Source of the DNA: Chloracidobacterium sp.
GTDB lineage: Bacteria; Acidobacteriota; Blastocatellia; Pyrinomonadales; Pyrinomonadaceae
Length of the DNA stretch: 64,000 nt
Reading direction: 5' to 3'
NCBI GenBank assembly: GCA_016720705.1
Contig: JADKKB010000007.1
Span: forward strand, 1,922,001 to 1,986,000
Shown here: piece after piece, positions 43,449 to 52,817 of the stretch
How positions within the stretch are numbered: the first letter of the stretch is position 1
Layout: every line of letters starts with the position of its first letter
Made by a program: the position numbers and the translations under genes
The notes under the pieces: model-generated
Told to the model about the DNA's origin: nothing
The model's database searches: none
The model's input: the letters and a program-made list of their open reading frames with translations, nothing else

Positions 43449-44915
43449 CTAGACATCGTCCTGAGGTTTTCGAAAGGCGATGATGTTTTCCGCCATTCCG
43501 CCGAAGACGAAATAGTGGAATGGAAGCACCGAATACCAGTAAAGCCGGCCGAGCAGACCTTTCGGGCGAAAGGTGGCTGTCTGTTTCAATTGCCACAAAC
43601 CGTCCTTTTGGATGACGTTGAATTCCAGCCATGCTTCGCCGGGCAGTTTCATTTCAGCATATAAAAGCAGACGCTTTTTGGGCTTGTCGGCAACGAGGAC
43701 ACGCCAAAAATCAAGCGTGTCGCCCGCGTTGATCGTATCCGGCGATGTGCGGCCGCGCCGCAGTCCGACGCCGCCAAAAAACTTATCCATCAGGCCGCGG
43801 AGCGACCAGAGCCAGTTGGTGTAGTACCAACCGCGACTGCCGCCGAGCGACCAAATGTTATCGACGACATCATCGACATCGACCGCTCGCGGGATCGGTA
43901 TGGTTCGGTCATCGGTGAGGCAACCGTTAATGGGAACCTGCAAATGCTGCCGCAGAGAGTTGTCCTTAAAGCTGGAGACCAACGAATCCTTCCAACTTGA
44001 GACGACGGCGTTCTGGCTTATCTTCTGAAACGCAAGTTCGACCGCCTCCCTATAAGGGATCAGCCGTATGCCTAGGCTATCAGCGAGATCATTGGGCGCG
44101 GCGACCACCTCGACCTTCATACTGTTGACCAGATTGACGGCGAGGCGATATGACGTGCTGGTCACAAAATAGAGCCAATACGATGACAGCTTAGGCGTCA
44201 TTATAGGAACGGTATAGATCCAGCGTTTGAGGCCTCGAACCTCGGCAAACTGGTTCAGCATCTCTTTGTAAGTCATTACGTCCGGGCCGCCAATGTCGTA
44301 AGACCGGCCGTAGGTGTCTTCGCGAAAGAGGACGCCGGACAGGTATTCGAGTACATTCCGGATAGCGATCGGCTGTGTGCGAGTGTCTAGCCATCGGGGC
44401 GTGATCATTACCGGCAATTTCTCTACCAGGTCGCGTATGATCTCAAATGACGAACTGCCTGACCCGACGATGATCGCCGCCTTGAGCGAGGTTACCGGAA
44501 TGTCGCTGCTTCGCAGAACCTCATCGACCTTTTTACGTGACGCCAGATGCCTCGACAGGTCGCCGTCGTTGGTGATGCCCCCAAGGTAAATGATCTGCCG
44601 TGCCGAAGACCGTTTTAAGAGTTCGACGAAATTAACTGCTGCTTTAGATTCGAGTTTTTCGAAGCTCGACACGTCGTCACTCATCGAATGGATCAGATAG
44701 TAAGCCGCGTCAATGTCGTTTAGAGCGTCATTGCCCCGCACGTCCTCTAGAAAATCGATCTCTGTTACCGAAACATTCGGGTGTGCGTAAAGGCCGTTCG
44801 TAGGGAATCGATCCTTATCTCTGACCGCACACACGATCTCGTGCCCTTGCTCGACCAGGATCGGCAAGAGGCGCTTTCCGATATAGCCGTTTGCCCCTGT
44901 TAGAAGTATCTTCAT
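43449..44915 (-). CDS. SDR-type NAD(P)-binding protein with DUF2867 domain
   Basis: 488 residues. The N-terminal half is an NmrA/atypical SDR fold (ILLTGANGYIGKRLLPILVEQGHEIVCAVRD, AAYYLIHSM, IIYLGGI, IVGSGSSSFEIIRDLVEKLPVM). The C-terminal part (GWYYTNWLWSLRGLMDKFFGGVGLRRGR, LDFWRVL) is DUF2867, ending with WYSVLPFHYFVFGGM. The Ser-Tyr-Lys triad is not evident, as in many atypical SDRs. The substrate is unknown; quinone or lipid-related roles have been suggested for the family. Confidence 0.88.
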   Translation of the reverse strand: MKILLTGANGYIGKRLLPILVEQGHEIVCAVRDKDRFPTNGLYAHPNVSVTEIDFLEDVRGNDALNDIDAAYYLIHSMSDDVSSFEKLESKAAVNFVELLKRSSARQIIYLGGITNDGDLSRHLASRKKVDEVLRSSDIPVTSLKAAIIVGSGSSSFEIIRDLVEKLPVMITPRWLDTRTQPIAIRNVLEYLSGVLFREDTYGRSYDIGGPDVMTYKEMLNQFAEVRGLKRWIYTVPIMTPKLSSYWLYFVTSTSYRLAVNLVNSMKVEVVAAPNDLADSLGIRLIPYREAVELAFQKISQNAVVSSWKDSLVSSFKDNSLRQHLQVPINGCLTDDRTIPIPRAVDVDDVVDNIWSLGGSRGWYYTNWLWSLRGLMDKFFGGVGLRRGRTSPDTINAGDTLDFWRVLVADKPKKRLLLYAEMKLPGEAWLEFNVIQKDGLWQLKQTATFRPKGLLGRLYWYSVLPFHYFVFGGMAENIIAFRKPQDDV

Positions 44916-44996
44916 TACACAATACAGTTTACGCTATCCGGGCATAACGCATTCGGTCACATCAAGGCTTAATAGTTGGAGATTAAATAACCACGA

Positions 44997-46073
44997 CTAA
45001 TATCTTGAGGCTAGGAGCGGGAGAGATACAGACTTCGTGCTGTCGAGCCACATACCATTTAGTACTGATGAATCGAAGGTCCCCGAGATCGACCCGCCAT
45101 CTACCCAGCGGTGGTCGCTGTCCGTGTTGACGTTCATTTTGGTCTTACGCAACACATGTTCGGTTAATTGGAGTTTTGCGCCTTCGATATCCCCGGTGAG
45201 GTATATTCCTTTACGATATTTCAAATAAGCGTAGATGCCGTGCACCCCGTCGCTCCCGTCGATCTCTAGAATCGCCACAAACGGTGATTTGCCATCTACT
45301 GTGCCCTTGAACAATTGCGGTAAGGTGTTAGATCGGAATTTCGCCAAATTTCCCGATTGCAGGTTGAAAACGATCCTTCCATATTCGTTCAAATATTGTC
45401 GAAAGTCACGCAGATTAAACACAACCTCCATGTTCAAACCCTCGCAACACAGCGATTTTCCAAGGAGGTTGTCGCCGTCAATAGTTATCGAACCGGCCTT
45501 TATCGAAAAGTCCGAAAGATCATCGTGCGCAATGATCTCAAGAAGTCCTAAAAAGGCTTCCCGGTCGCCCGGTTCAACTTTCCGAGCCACTTCGGACCTG
45601 TAACTGCGCGAGCGTCTCTTAACTACGAGTTCGACAAATTTCTCGTATCCAATGTCAGAAAAGAGGTCACGTAATGAGATCCGATCGCCATTTTGAGCGT
45701 TGAAATTGTAATAGCGATTCCACCAATGCGTAGTCGCTCCGTCCATTGAGTTATAAAATCCGACGGATAGGATTCGCGGGCTATTAGCGAAAACGTCATA
45801 CGAGAGCGAGACTTTGCGGCCATAGATCGACCCATCATTGATCATCACTTGTTCGAAGATGTTTTTCGGTTTTTTATCAGCTAACCCTAGCAGTTCAGAG
45901 AGTTGAAGAAATTGGTTGATCTTGGTTTCAACTCGTTCGTTACGGCGAAAGTTCAATATCGGAAATGAAAAGTCTTTTCCTTTTCGAACGGTGCGGACAG
46001 TGAAATATCCTGATTGGGCGAAGATCGAGATCCCGAGAATGAACACAAGCAGCAGTGCGGTGAACTTTTTCAT
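44997..46073 (-). CDS. exported protein of unknown function (DUF3298-like)
   Basis: 358 residues with a signal peptide (KKFTALLLVFILGISIFAQ). The region SLSYDVFANSPRILSVGFYNSMDGATTHWWNRYYNFNAQNGDRISLRDLF resembles DUF4163/DUF3298 proteins, in which the same long-chain HxxxxxxxYNF and LxDLF pattern is found. Function is unknown. More AT-rich than its neighbours. No partner gene; upstream lies the decayed toxin-antitoxin area. Confidence 0.65.
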   Translation of the reverse strand: MKKFTALLLVFILGISIFAQSGYFTVRTVRKGKDFSFPILNFRRNERVETKINQFLQLSELLGLADKKPKNIFEQVMINDGSIYGRKVSLSYDVFANSPRILSVGFYNSMDGATTHWWNRYYNFNAQNGDRISLRDLFSDIGYEKFVELVVKRRSRSYRSEVARKVEPGDREAFLGLLEIIAHDDLSDFSIKAGSITIDGDNLLGKSLCCEGLNMEVVFNLRDFRQYLNEYGRIVFNLQSGNLAKFRSNTLPQLFKGTVDGKSPFVAILEIDGSDGVHGIYAYLKYRKGIYLTGDIEGAKLQLTEHVLRKTKMNVNTDSDHRWVDGGSISGTFDSSVLNGMWLDSTKSVSLPLLASRY

Positions 46074-46124
46074 GAGTAAATTACGAATTGAATCTCATTG
46101 ACTAGAATATGAATAAGTTAACTA

Positions 46125-46276
46125 TCAACTTTTTCTAATTTTAAATAAACCGTGCAGCCACAGTAGGTGGACTGTACGAAGCCACAGTTCTCGCGCCCGG
46201 TCGTGTTTCCGCCTTAACATCTCCAGCACCTTTTCGCCTTTGGGCAATAGGCGATAGCTGGGCCGGAGACCATTTA
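46125..46276 (-). pseudogene. C-terminal fragment of an ASCH/winged-helix gene copy
   Basis: Directly after the higA stop the - strand reads GLRPSYRLLPKGEKVLEMLRRKHDR in one frame, continuing for about 25 more residues to a TGA. This matches LRPGYRLSPRGEKILICLRE at the end of the gene at 46919-47527. The rest of that gene is missing here, and no start is present, so it is a broken second copy. The higBA module lies between the two copies. Confidence 0.7.
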
Positions 46277-46585
46277 TCAGGAAAGTACCACTTCCTTGTT
46301 CGCCCAGGGCGTTATTCCGGCGAGCACCGATTCCAGGGAATCTTTTGCGATCGCCGCGTCATAGTCAAGCTGGAGGCCTGTCCAAAAATTTTCCGACATT
46401 CCAAAAAAGCGCGACAGACGCAGGCCCGTGTCGGGCGTGATACCACGTGTGCCCGCTACGATCTCCCCGATGCGTCGCTGCTGGACGCCGATCTCCTTTG
46501 CCAGACGGTATTGAGTTATCCCCATCGGTTTCAGAAATTCTTCCAATAGAATTTCGCCGGGGTGCGGGTATGGAACCTTACGCAT
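46277..46585 (-). CDS. higA: HigA-family antitoxin
   Basis: 102 residues: PYPHPGEILLEEFLKPMGITQYRLAKEIGVQQRRIGEIVAGTRGITPDTGLRLSRFFGMSENFWTGLQ is a complete HigA/VapI helix-turn-helix. It normally binds the HigB toxin and the shared promoter. It follows the toxin frame by 11 bases, the usual toxin-first order of hig operons. Since the toxin frame is interrupted, this may now be a solitary repressor. Confidence 0.92.
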   Translation of the reverse strand: MRKVPYPHPGEILLEEFLKPMGITQYRLAKEIGVQQRRIGEIVAGTRGITPDTGLRLSRFFGMSENFWTGLQLDYDAAIAKDSLESVLAGITPWANKEVVLS

Positions 46586-46596
46586 TGTAGTCTCCT

Positions 46597-46878
46597 TTAG
46601 TGGTAATCCACGATCTCAACGTTTGTCGGGCCTCCCGGCTCCCATATGAAGCAAACCCGAAACTGGTCATTGATTCGAATGCTAAACTCGCCAACGCGCT
46701 CGCCTCGTAGGGCTTCGAGTCGATTGCCGGGCGGAACCCTTAGGTCGTCAAGCCGTTCGGCCCGGTTGAGCATCGCCAATTTTCGCATTGCCGCGTTTTC
46801 GATGTTCACAAACCGCCTCACGCGTTAACCTTTGAACAATGCCTTCGTTTCTGAGCATTTGAACGAACGTAATGGCAT
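46597..46878 (-). pseudogene. higB: HigB-family toxin gene with in-frame stop
   Basis: From ATG 46878 the frame gives PLRSFKCSETKALFKG, then TAA (46827-46825), then RVRRFVNIENAAMRKLAMLNRAERLDDLRVPPGNRLEAL and the rest of a normal HigB RNase. Both sides of the stop belong to the same family and the same frame, so the TAA is a nonsense change at codon 18 (probably from CAA or GAA). A GTG at 46821 could restart a 74-residue protein lacking the first strand. Full HigB is a ribosome-dependent mRNA nuclease; this form is probably inactive. Confidence 0.75.
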
Positions 46879-46918
46879 AGTAAATAGTATTGTATGTCGC
46901 TAGTATTGGCAAGCAATA

Positions 46919-47527
46919 TCAAGATAAATTTGCACCGTGCGATCGCTCCCGCAGGCAAATTAGAATTTTCTCACCCCTCGGCGACAAACGATAGCCGGGC
47001 CGCAGGCTTTCTGTTAATCCCAGAGCCTTCAGTTTTCTCACCCAGGGTTTGAAGTGCGGGATGTCGAGGCCGATCTGTTCGGCGAGGATCGCGGCGTGGA
47101 TATTGGGTTGGTCGTGGATCATCTGCAGGTACATTTGTGTCCACCGACCACGCTTGCAGGCGATGTCGAGTTTATGGAGTTTTGCGATGATGTCGGCAAC
47201 CTCATCTGGCGAGAGTTCGGCGTTTTGCCGCAGTTCTTTTCGCGGGTCCTCGCCGGCAAAGCGTATAGCGATGCGATAAATATCGGTCGGTTCGTCGCGT
47301 TCGATCAACTGAGCGAGCAGATCTTTTTTTGACGTGAATCCGGCAGCGATCGCATCCTCAACAGTGATCTTGCGTTCCGTAACGACCGCGACACCGTCGA
47401 TAGCGAACACGCCGCGTTGCGTCATCTGCGTCCCGCCCGCCTTAACGCCGGGCTTTTTCCAGCGACGAAAGAGAAGCGAGATCTCGCCCGCCTTTATCTT
47501 ATCCAAAATAATGTTTTTGATGAGCAT
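46919..47527 (-). CDS. ASCH-like domain plus winged-helix protein
   Basis: 202 residues. The first half (KIKAGEISLLFRRWKKPGVKAGGTQMTQRGVFAIDGVAVV) resembles ASCH domains, a PUA-like fold that binds RNA. The second half (SPDEVADIIAKLHKLD, HAAILAEQIGLDIPHFKPWVRKLKALGLTESLRPGYRLSPRGEKIL) looks like a winged helix. A nucleic-acid-binding regulator is likely. It sits 40 bases ahead of the higB frame on the same strand, and its 3' end is duplicated at 46125-46276. Confidence 0.7.
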   Translation of the reverse strand: MLIKNIILDKIKAGEISLLFRRWKKPGVKAGGTQMTQRGVFAIDGVAVVTERKITVEDAIAAGFTSKKDLLAQLIERDEPTDIYRIAIRFAGEDPRKELRQNAELSPDEVADIIAKLHKLDIACKRGRWTQMYLQMIHDQPNIHAAILAEQIGLDIPHFKPWVRKLKALGLTESLRPGYRLSPRGEKILICLRERSHGANLS

Positions 47528-47567
47528 TGCGATTAAAACAGACGGTCCGCCGACTAAACGGCCAAGG

Positions 47568-48059
47568 TCACGAATTCAGGACGTTGCGAATATCGGCGTT
47601 CTTGTTTCTCAGGTCGATGCCGCCCTCGAGGACGGATTTGAGGTTTGCGAGATAAAATGTCCATCCGGACAAGCAATCTATGTAAGTGACGCGTTTCGGA
47701 TCGTCCGGAATATTGCTTTGAGTGAGTTCGACTACCGTTTCGCCGTACTCGTCACGGATCGTGACGGTGACAAGACAATTCTGTGTGAATGAGAACGCGA
47801 ACCTTTCGTGGCCGTTTGCCTCGATTATCAGGCCGGCGTCGTTGATGTCATCGAGATGGCCGTGCCAACGCCAGAGATATGAGTCACCTGCCTCGACCTC
47901 GCGGTCGCGACCTTTCGGCGTGCCGTCGTACCCGACGTATTCGGCGGAGCGTGGTAACCAGCGGGTGATCTGAGATGGAACGGCCCACGCCTCATAGATA
48001 GCGTGGGCCGGGTATTTGACCGTGATCTGCCGTGTAAAACTGCTCCAATCACGACTCAT
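47568..48059 (-). CDS. SRPBCC/AHSA1-like domain protein
   Basis: 163 residues from ATG 48059, which is preceded by AGGAG. The pattern FTRQITVKYPAHAIYEAWAVPSQITRWLP, GDSYLWRWHGHLD, ERFAFSFTQNCLVTVTIRDEYGETVVELTQSNIP and GWTFYLANLKSVLEGGIDLR is the Aha1 C-terminal-like (AHSA1) group of helix-grip proteins. The role is unknown. It follows the HerA-like gene by ten bases and is probably co-transcribed with it. Confidence 0.83.
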   Translation of the reverse strand: MSRDWSSFTRQITVKYPAHAIYEAWAVPSQITRWLPRSAEYVGYDGTPKGRDREVEAGDSYLWRWHGHLDDINDAGLIIEANGHERFAFSFTQNCLVTVTIRDEYGETVVELTQSNIPDDPKRVTYIDCLSGWTFYLANLKSVLEGGIDLRNKNADIRNVLNS

Positions 48060-48069
48060 TAAATATCTC

Positions 48070-49587
48070 CTAGAACCAACTGGATTTGCCCTTGCCTCCA
48101 AAAATACTGCCGAGTACTCCGCGAACGATCGTGTTACCGATCTGGCGGCCGATGGAGCTGCTCGCCGAGCGGGCGACGCTTTTTGTCACCGATTCGACCA
48201 GCGAGTCGTTTCGGCTGCTGCTCCGCGAGGATCTTGCCTCTTCCTTAGCCGCCTTGTCCGCTTCCTTTGCCGCGGCCTCAGCTTCTGCCGTCGCCTGCTG
48301 TTCGGCAATTTTTGCTTCGGCTTTTACTTGTAGAAGTTCGTATGCCGATTCACGGTCGATGGCGGTCTCGTAAACCCCGGCGACGAGCGAGTTGGCGATC
48401 AGGGCCGAGCGTTGTTCGGGCGAGATCGGCCCGATGTGGCCGACCGGCGGCACCACAAAAGCCCTGTCGACGACCGTCGGTATGCCTTTTTCATCAAGTG
48501 TTGAGATCAAAACCTCGCCGACGCCGAGCTCAGTGATGACGGTCTGGGTGTCGAGTTTTGGATTGACACGGAATGACGTGGCCGCGGCCTTGACGCCCTT
48601 TTGCTCCTGCGGGGTATAAGCCCGCAGAGCGTGCTGGATCCGGTTACCGAGCTGAGCGAGGACCTTTTCGGGAATGTCCGCCGGATTTTGGGTGACAAAG
48701 TAAACGCCAACGCCCTTCGATCTGATAAGGCGGACGACCTGCTCGACCTTATCGATCAGAGCCTGCGGTGCATCCGAGAAAAGCAGATGTGCTTCATCGA
48801 AAAAGAATACGAGTTTTGGCTTGTCGAGATCGCCCGCTTCGGGCAGAGACTCGAAAAGCTCGGAGAGCAGCCAGAGCAGGAACGTCGAATATAGTTTCGG
48901 AGCGTTGATCAACTGATCGGCAGCGAGCAGATTGAGCACGCCTTTGCCGCCCACCGACTGCATAAAATCTTCGAGTTTGACGGCCGGTTCACCGAAGAAA
49001 TTGTCGCCGCCCTGTTCGTCGATCTGCAGCAGCCCGCGTTGGATAGCACCTACGGACGCCGATGAGACGTTGCCGTATTGGAGCGTGAGTTGGTCAGCAT
49101 TGCCGCCGACAAACTGCATCAATGACTGCAGGTCCTTGAGGTCGAGTAGCATCAGGCCGTTGTCGTCGGCGTACTTAAAGGCGATCGACAGCACGCCTTC
49201 CTGCGTATCGTTAAGCTGCAACAGACGCGATATCAGCAGCGGACCCATTTCTGAAACCGTCGCCCGCAAAGGGTGGCCTTGTTTGCCGAAAACATCCCAC
49301 AGCGTCGCCGGAAAACCCTCAAAAACAGGCGTGATGCCGAGCAGTTCGTTTCGTGCATCGACCTTCGAATTTCCGCCGCCGGCCTGCGTCACACCGGTCA
49401 GGTCACCCTTGATATCGGCCATAAAAACCGGCACGCCGCGCAATGCAAAGCCCTCGGCCAAACGCTGCAGTGTCACGGTCTTGCCGGTTCCGGTCGCACC
49501 GGTGATCACGCCGTGGCGGTTTGCCATATTGGTAAGCAGATGAAATTCGCCTTCGGTATTTTTGGCGACGAGTATTGGTTCAGTCAT
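48070..49587 (-). CDS. HerA-like ATPase (DUF853 family)
   Basis: 505 residues from ATG 49587 (MTEPILVAKNTEGEF); a longer frame up to 49635 lacks support. Walker A is GATGTGKTVTLQRLAE, Walker B is LVFFFDEAHLLF, and a sensor-like YFVTQNPADIPEKVLAQLGNRIQHALRA follows. A charged Ala/Lys/Glu coiled coil lies near 400-450, and the conserved tail is IGNTIVRGVLGSIFGGKGK. The family is related to HerA/FtsK hexameric DNA-pumping ATPases, but its cellular job is not established. Confidence 0.9.
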   Translation of the reverse strand: MTEPILVAKNTEGEFHLLTNMANRHGVITGATGTGKTVTLQRLAEGFALRGVPVFMADIKGDLTGVTQAGGGNSKVDARNELLGITPVFEGFPATLWDVFGKQGHPLRATVSEMGPLLISRLLQLNDTQEGVLSIAFKYADDNGLMLLDLKDLQSLMQFVGGNADQLTLQYGNVSSASVGAIQRGLLQIDEQGGDNFFGEPAVKLEDFMQSVGGKGVLNLLAADQLINAPKLYSTFLLWLLSELFESLPEAGDLDKPKLVFFFDEAHLLFSDAPQALIDKVEQVVRLIRSKGVGVYFVTQNPADIPEKVLAQLGNRIQHALRAYTPQEQKGVKAAATSFRVNPKLDTQTVITELGVGEVLISTLDEKGIPTVVDRAFVVPPVGHIGPISPEQRSALIANSLVAGVYETAIDRESAYELLQVKAEAKIAEQQATAEAEAAAKEADKAAKEEARSSRSSSRNDSLVESVTKSVARSASSSIGRQIGNTIVRGVLGSIFGGKGKSSWF

Positions 49588-49653
49588 ATTGTTTGTAACT
49601 CTTGTGCTGGTAACTATTGTATCGAGTTCGCACACTTGCCGGAACTCAAAAGC

Positions 49654-50253
49654 TTAACATTTTTCGTATTTCCAATTGCGGCGCTTGCCCTCACGCAGCC
49701 ACTCGAGCGTGGTAGCGACACGTTTTTCGCGGGTCGCGTCAGTCTTTGCCTCGGTTATCCATTGGATGTACTCTCGTCGGCATCCGGCCGGAAAATTATT
49801 GAACGTTTCCGCCGCCCTTTCGTCCTTTGCCAGTGCCTCCAGCAAAATCTCCGGCACCGCGAGAGCCTTGCTCGCGGGTTTAGATTTAACGGCTTTTGTC
49901 CCGTCATCATTGAGCTTCATCGCTTGTTTGATGAGCTTTTTCAGAACGGCGTCGCTCGGCAGGTCATCCAATGAGGTCAGTCGGCCAAAACTGCCCATCG
50001 CGGTTTTGGTGTCTGAGAACTCATCCGACTCCATCATGCTTTGTTTCCAAAACCCGAAAGTACAATGCTGCTTGAATGCCGCAAACCCGCATAAAATGCC
50101 CTTATATCCAAAACTTGGCATTCCCCATTTGATCGTTTCCGTTGTGTCCGGACACGCCGAATGAACTAAAGCCCGCAGATGCGTTAGCACGGGTTTTGCG
50201 AAATCCTGCGACTTTTCGATATACGCGTCGATGCGCGGATCTGTTGTCGGCAT
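49654..50253 (-). CDS. YdeI/OmpD-associated family protein with DUF1801 domain
   Basis: 199 residues. The N-terminal part (YIEKSQDFAKPVLTHLRALVHSACPDTTETIKWGMPSFGYKGILCGFAAFKQHCTFGFWK) is DUF1801. The C-terminal part (DERAAETFNNFPAGCRREYIQWITEAKTDATREKRVATTLEWLREGKRRNWKY) is the bacteriocin-protection YdeI motif. Relatives are linked to stress or bacteriocin protection, without a known biochemical activity. About 280 bases with no gene separate it from hppA. Confidence 0.88.
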   Translation of the reverse strand: MPTTDPRIDAYIEKSQDFAKPVLTHLRALVHSACPDTTETIKWGMPSFGYKGILCGFAAFKQHCTFGFWKQSMMESDEFSDTKTAMGSFGRLTSLDDLPSDAVLKKLIKQAMKLNDDGTKAVKSKPASKALAVPEILLEALAKDERAAETFNNFPAGCRREYIQWITEAKTDATREKRVATTLEWLREGKRRNWKYEKC

Positions 50254-50537
50254 AAAACTCCTCTCGATCGATCAAGGATGACTCGGATTATACACGATTT
50301 CCCATTCGAGTAACCAACAATGATCCTGACTAACGCTCATCGCCGCGGTCCGGCTAGTGATCTTTTACCGCTACATTATGCCCTGCGTTATTGATTAAAT
50401 AGCTCATTTATTTGATAATCAGTAGTTTTGATGTTAGCTGCACTTTGTCTACGTTCGCCGTTTGAAAAAGCGAAGAGATAAAACTTTGCAATCAACGTAC
50501 TCGGCAGTACGGCGAAGACATAAAGATAAGAACCAAT

Positions 50538-52658
50538 ATGAACGAATACGTAATTTACTTAACGCCCGCACTCGGCGTCCTTGGCTTGATCGTAATGGCA
50601 TTTAAGTCGGCGTGGGTCAGCAAGCAGGATGCCGGCAACGAGACGATGCAGGAACTCGCACGCCATATCGCGGACGGTGCGATGGCGTTTCTTAAAGCGG
50701 AATGGAAGGTGCTCAGCATATTCGTTTTGCTCACAATGGCATTTCTCGCCTATTCCGGAACGATCCATTCGATAAACGGCAAGGCGATCCATTCGCACTG
50801 GGTTATCTCGATCGCATTTCTCATCGGAGCCGTGTTTTCCGCGACGGCCGGTTACATCGGGATGAAGGTTGCGACTAAGGCTAACGTCCGCACGACACAA
50901 GCGGCGCGTACGAGCCTGAAGCACGCACTGCACGTATCATTTACCGGCGGAACCGTAATGGGACTTGGCGTCGCGGGCCTTGCGGTCCTTGGTCTCGGTG
51001 GATTGTTTATCATATTCCTTTCAATGTTTGCGGATCTCGGAGCGAACCAGATCAAAACCACGATCGAAGTATTGACAGGCTTTTCGCTTGGTGCAGAGTC
51101 GATTGCACTCTTTTCACGAGTCGGCGGCGGTATTTACACCAAGGCTGCTGACGTCGGTGCCGACCTGGTCGGTAAGGTCGAAGCCGGGATCCCTGAGGAC
51201 GACGTACGTAATCCGGCCACGATCGCTGATAACGTCGGCGATAACGTCGGCGACGTTGCAGGTATGGGAGCCGATCTATTCGGTTCATATGTGGCAACGA
51301 TCCTGGCAACAATGGTTCTGGGACAGGAGATCGTCGTCAAGGACGGTTTTGGTAATATGTCGCCGATCCTTTTGCCGATGGTCATTTGTGGCCTTGGCAT
51401 CGTGTTTTCGATCATCGGTACGATGTTCGTCCGCATTCACGACGACAAATCGAGCGTGCAGAACGCCCTGAATATCGGAAACTGGGTGTCGATGCTGCTG
51501 ACTGTCGTCGCGTCCTATTTCGTCGTAATGTGGCTGCTACCTGACGGCCCGCTCACATCGCGTGCCAGCACGTTTACCAAAAACGGCGTCTTTATGGCGA
51601 TCGTCGTCGGTACTATCGTGGGGGCCATAATGAGTGTCGTAACCGAGTATTTCACGGCAATGGGTAAAAAGCCGGTGCTCTCGATCGTCCAGCAATCATC
51701 GACAGGTCACGCGACCAACATCATCGGCGGCCTTGCTGTCGGTATGAAATCGACGGTCATCCCGATATTGACCCTGGCCGCCGGTATTATGGCGTCATAT
51801 TATTTTGCGGGCTTGTATGGCGTGGCCATCGCCGCCGCCGGAATGATGGCGACGACCGCTATGCAGCTCGCGATCGACGCCTTCGGGCCGATCGCCGATA
51901 ACGCCGGCGGTATTGCTGAAATGAGCAAATTGCCCCCCGAGGTTCGCGAACGCACGGATAATCTCGATGCCGTCGGTAACACCACCGCGGCAACCGGAAA
52001 GGGTTTTGCGATCGCATCGGCGGCACTTACTTCACTGGCGTTGTTTGCGGCCTTTGTCGGTATGGCCGGTATCGACCGCATCGACATCTACAAGGCAAAT
52101 GTACTCGCCGGATTGTTCGTCGGCGGTATGATCCCGTTCATTTTCTCAGCATTGTGCATCCAGGCGGTCGGTAAGGCTGCGATGGAGATGGTCGAGGAAG
52201 TCCGTCGTCAGTTCCGCGAGATCCCGGGCATTATGGATCATACTGCAGAACCCGAATATGAAAAGTGTGTGGCCATCTCGACCGAGGCGTCGATCAAGCA
52301 GATGCTGCTGCCGGGAGCGATCGCACTTAACGTGCCGGTCATCGTCGGCTTTATATTCGGCCCCGAAGTTTTGGGCGGATTGCTTGCCGGCGTTACGGTC
52401 TCAGGTGTGTTGATGGGTATTTTCCAATCCAACGCAGGCGGAGCGTGGGACAACGCCAAAAAGTCGTTTGAAAAGGGCGTGATGATCAACGGCGAGATGT
52501 ACTACAAGGGATCCGAACCGCACAAGGCGTCGGTCACCGGCGACACGGTCGGCGATCCTTTCAAGGACACGTCCGGCCCGTCGATGAACATACTTATCAA
52601 GCTGATGTCTATCGTCTCGCTGGTCATCGCACCGTTCATTGCCGGCATCGGGCGATGA
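50538..52658 (+). CDS. hppA: membrane-bound ion-translocating pyrophosphatase
   Basis: 706 residues with about 16 membrane helices. The catalytic loop reads GGGIYTKAADVGADLVGKVEAGIPEDDVRNPATIADNVGDNVGDVAGMGADLFGSY. GNTTAATGKGFA near residue 475 has Ala where K+-independent enzymes have Lys, which by family knowledge indicates a K+-dependent enzyme. It couples pyrophosphate hydrolysis to H+ (or Na+) pumping; the ion cannot be fixed from what I see. The pyrophosphate link with ppdK in the same window is noteworthy. Confidence 0.96.
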   Translation: MNEYVIYLTPALGVLGLIVMAFKSAWVSKQDAGNETMQELARHIADGAMAFLKAEWKVLSIFVLLTMAFLAYSGTIHSINGKAIHSHWVISIAFLIGAVFSATAGYIGMKVATKANVRTTQAARTSLKHALHVSFTGGTVMGLGVAGLAVLGLGGLFIIFLSMFADLGANQIKTTIEVLTGFSLGAESIALFSRVGGGIYTKAADVGADLVGKVEAGIPEDDVRNPATIADNVGDNVGDVAGMGADLFGSYVATILATMVLGQEIVVKDGFGNMSPILLPMVICGLGIVFSIIGTMFVRIHDDKSSVQNALNIGNWVSMLLTVVASYFVVMWLLPDGPLTSRASTFTKNGVFMAIVVGTIVGAIMSVVTEYFTAMGKKPVLSIVQQSSTGHATNIIGGLAVGMKSTVIPILTLAAGIMASYYFAGLYGVAIAAAGMMATTAMQLAIDAFGPIADNAGGIAEMSKLPPEVRERTDNLDAVGNTTAATGKGFAIASAALTSLALFAAFVGMAGIDRIDIYKANVLAGLFVGGMIPFIFSALCIQAVGKAAMEMVEEVRRQFREIPGIMDHTAEPEYEKCVAISTEASIKQMLLPGAIALNVPVIVGFIFGPEVLGGLLAGVTVSGVLMGIFQSNAGGAWDNAKKSFEKGVMINGEMYYKGSEPHKASVTGDTVGDPFKDTSGPSMNILIKLMSIVSLVIAPFIAGIGR

Positions 52659-52684
52659 TCGGGAGAATGAGGTTTGCATAGTAA

Positions 52685-52714
52685 AGAGCCCGGCTCACAA
52701 GGTCGGGCCTTTTT
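52685..52714 (+). terminator. Rho-independent terminator after hppA
   Basis: AGCCCG, an 11-base loop and CGGGCCT are followed by TTTT, 27 bases beyond the hppA stop. Confidence 0.85.
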
Positions 52715-52817
52715 GCACAACTCTTTCCCTTTTGGAAAAAGTGTTGGCAACAGTTGGCAGTCTCGGCAGCATCATTGTCACGACAGTATTTTGTGTTAGA
52801 AATTGAAAATGATCTTT

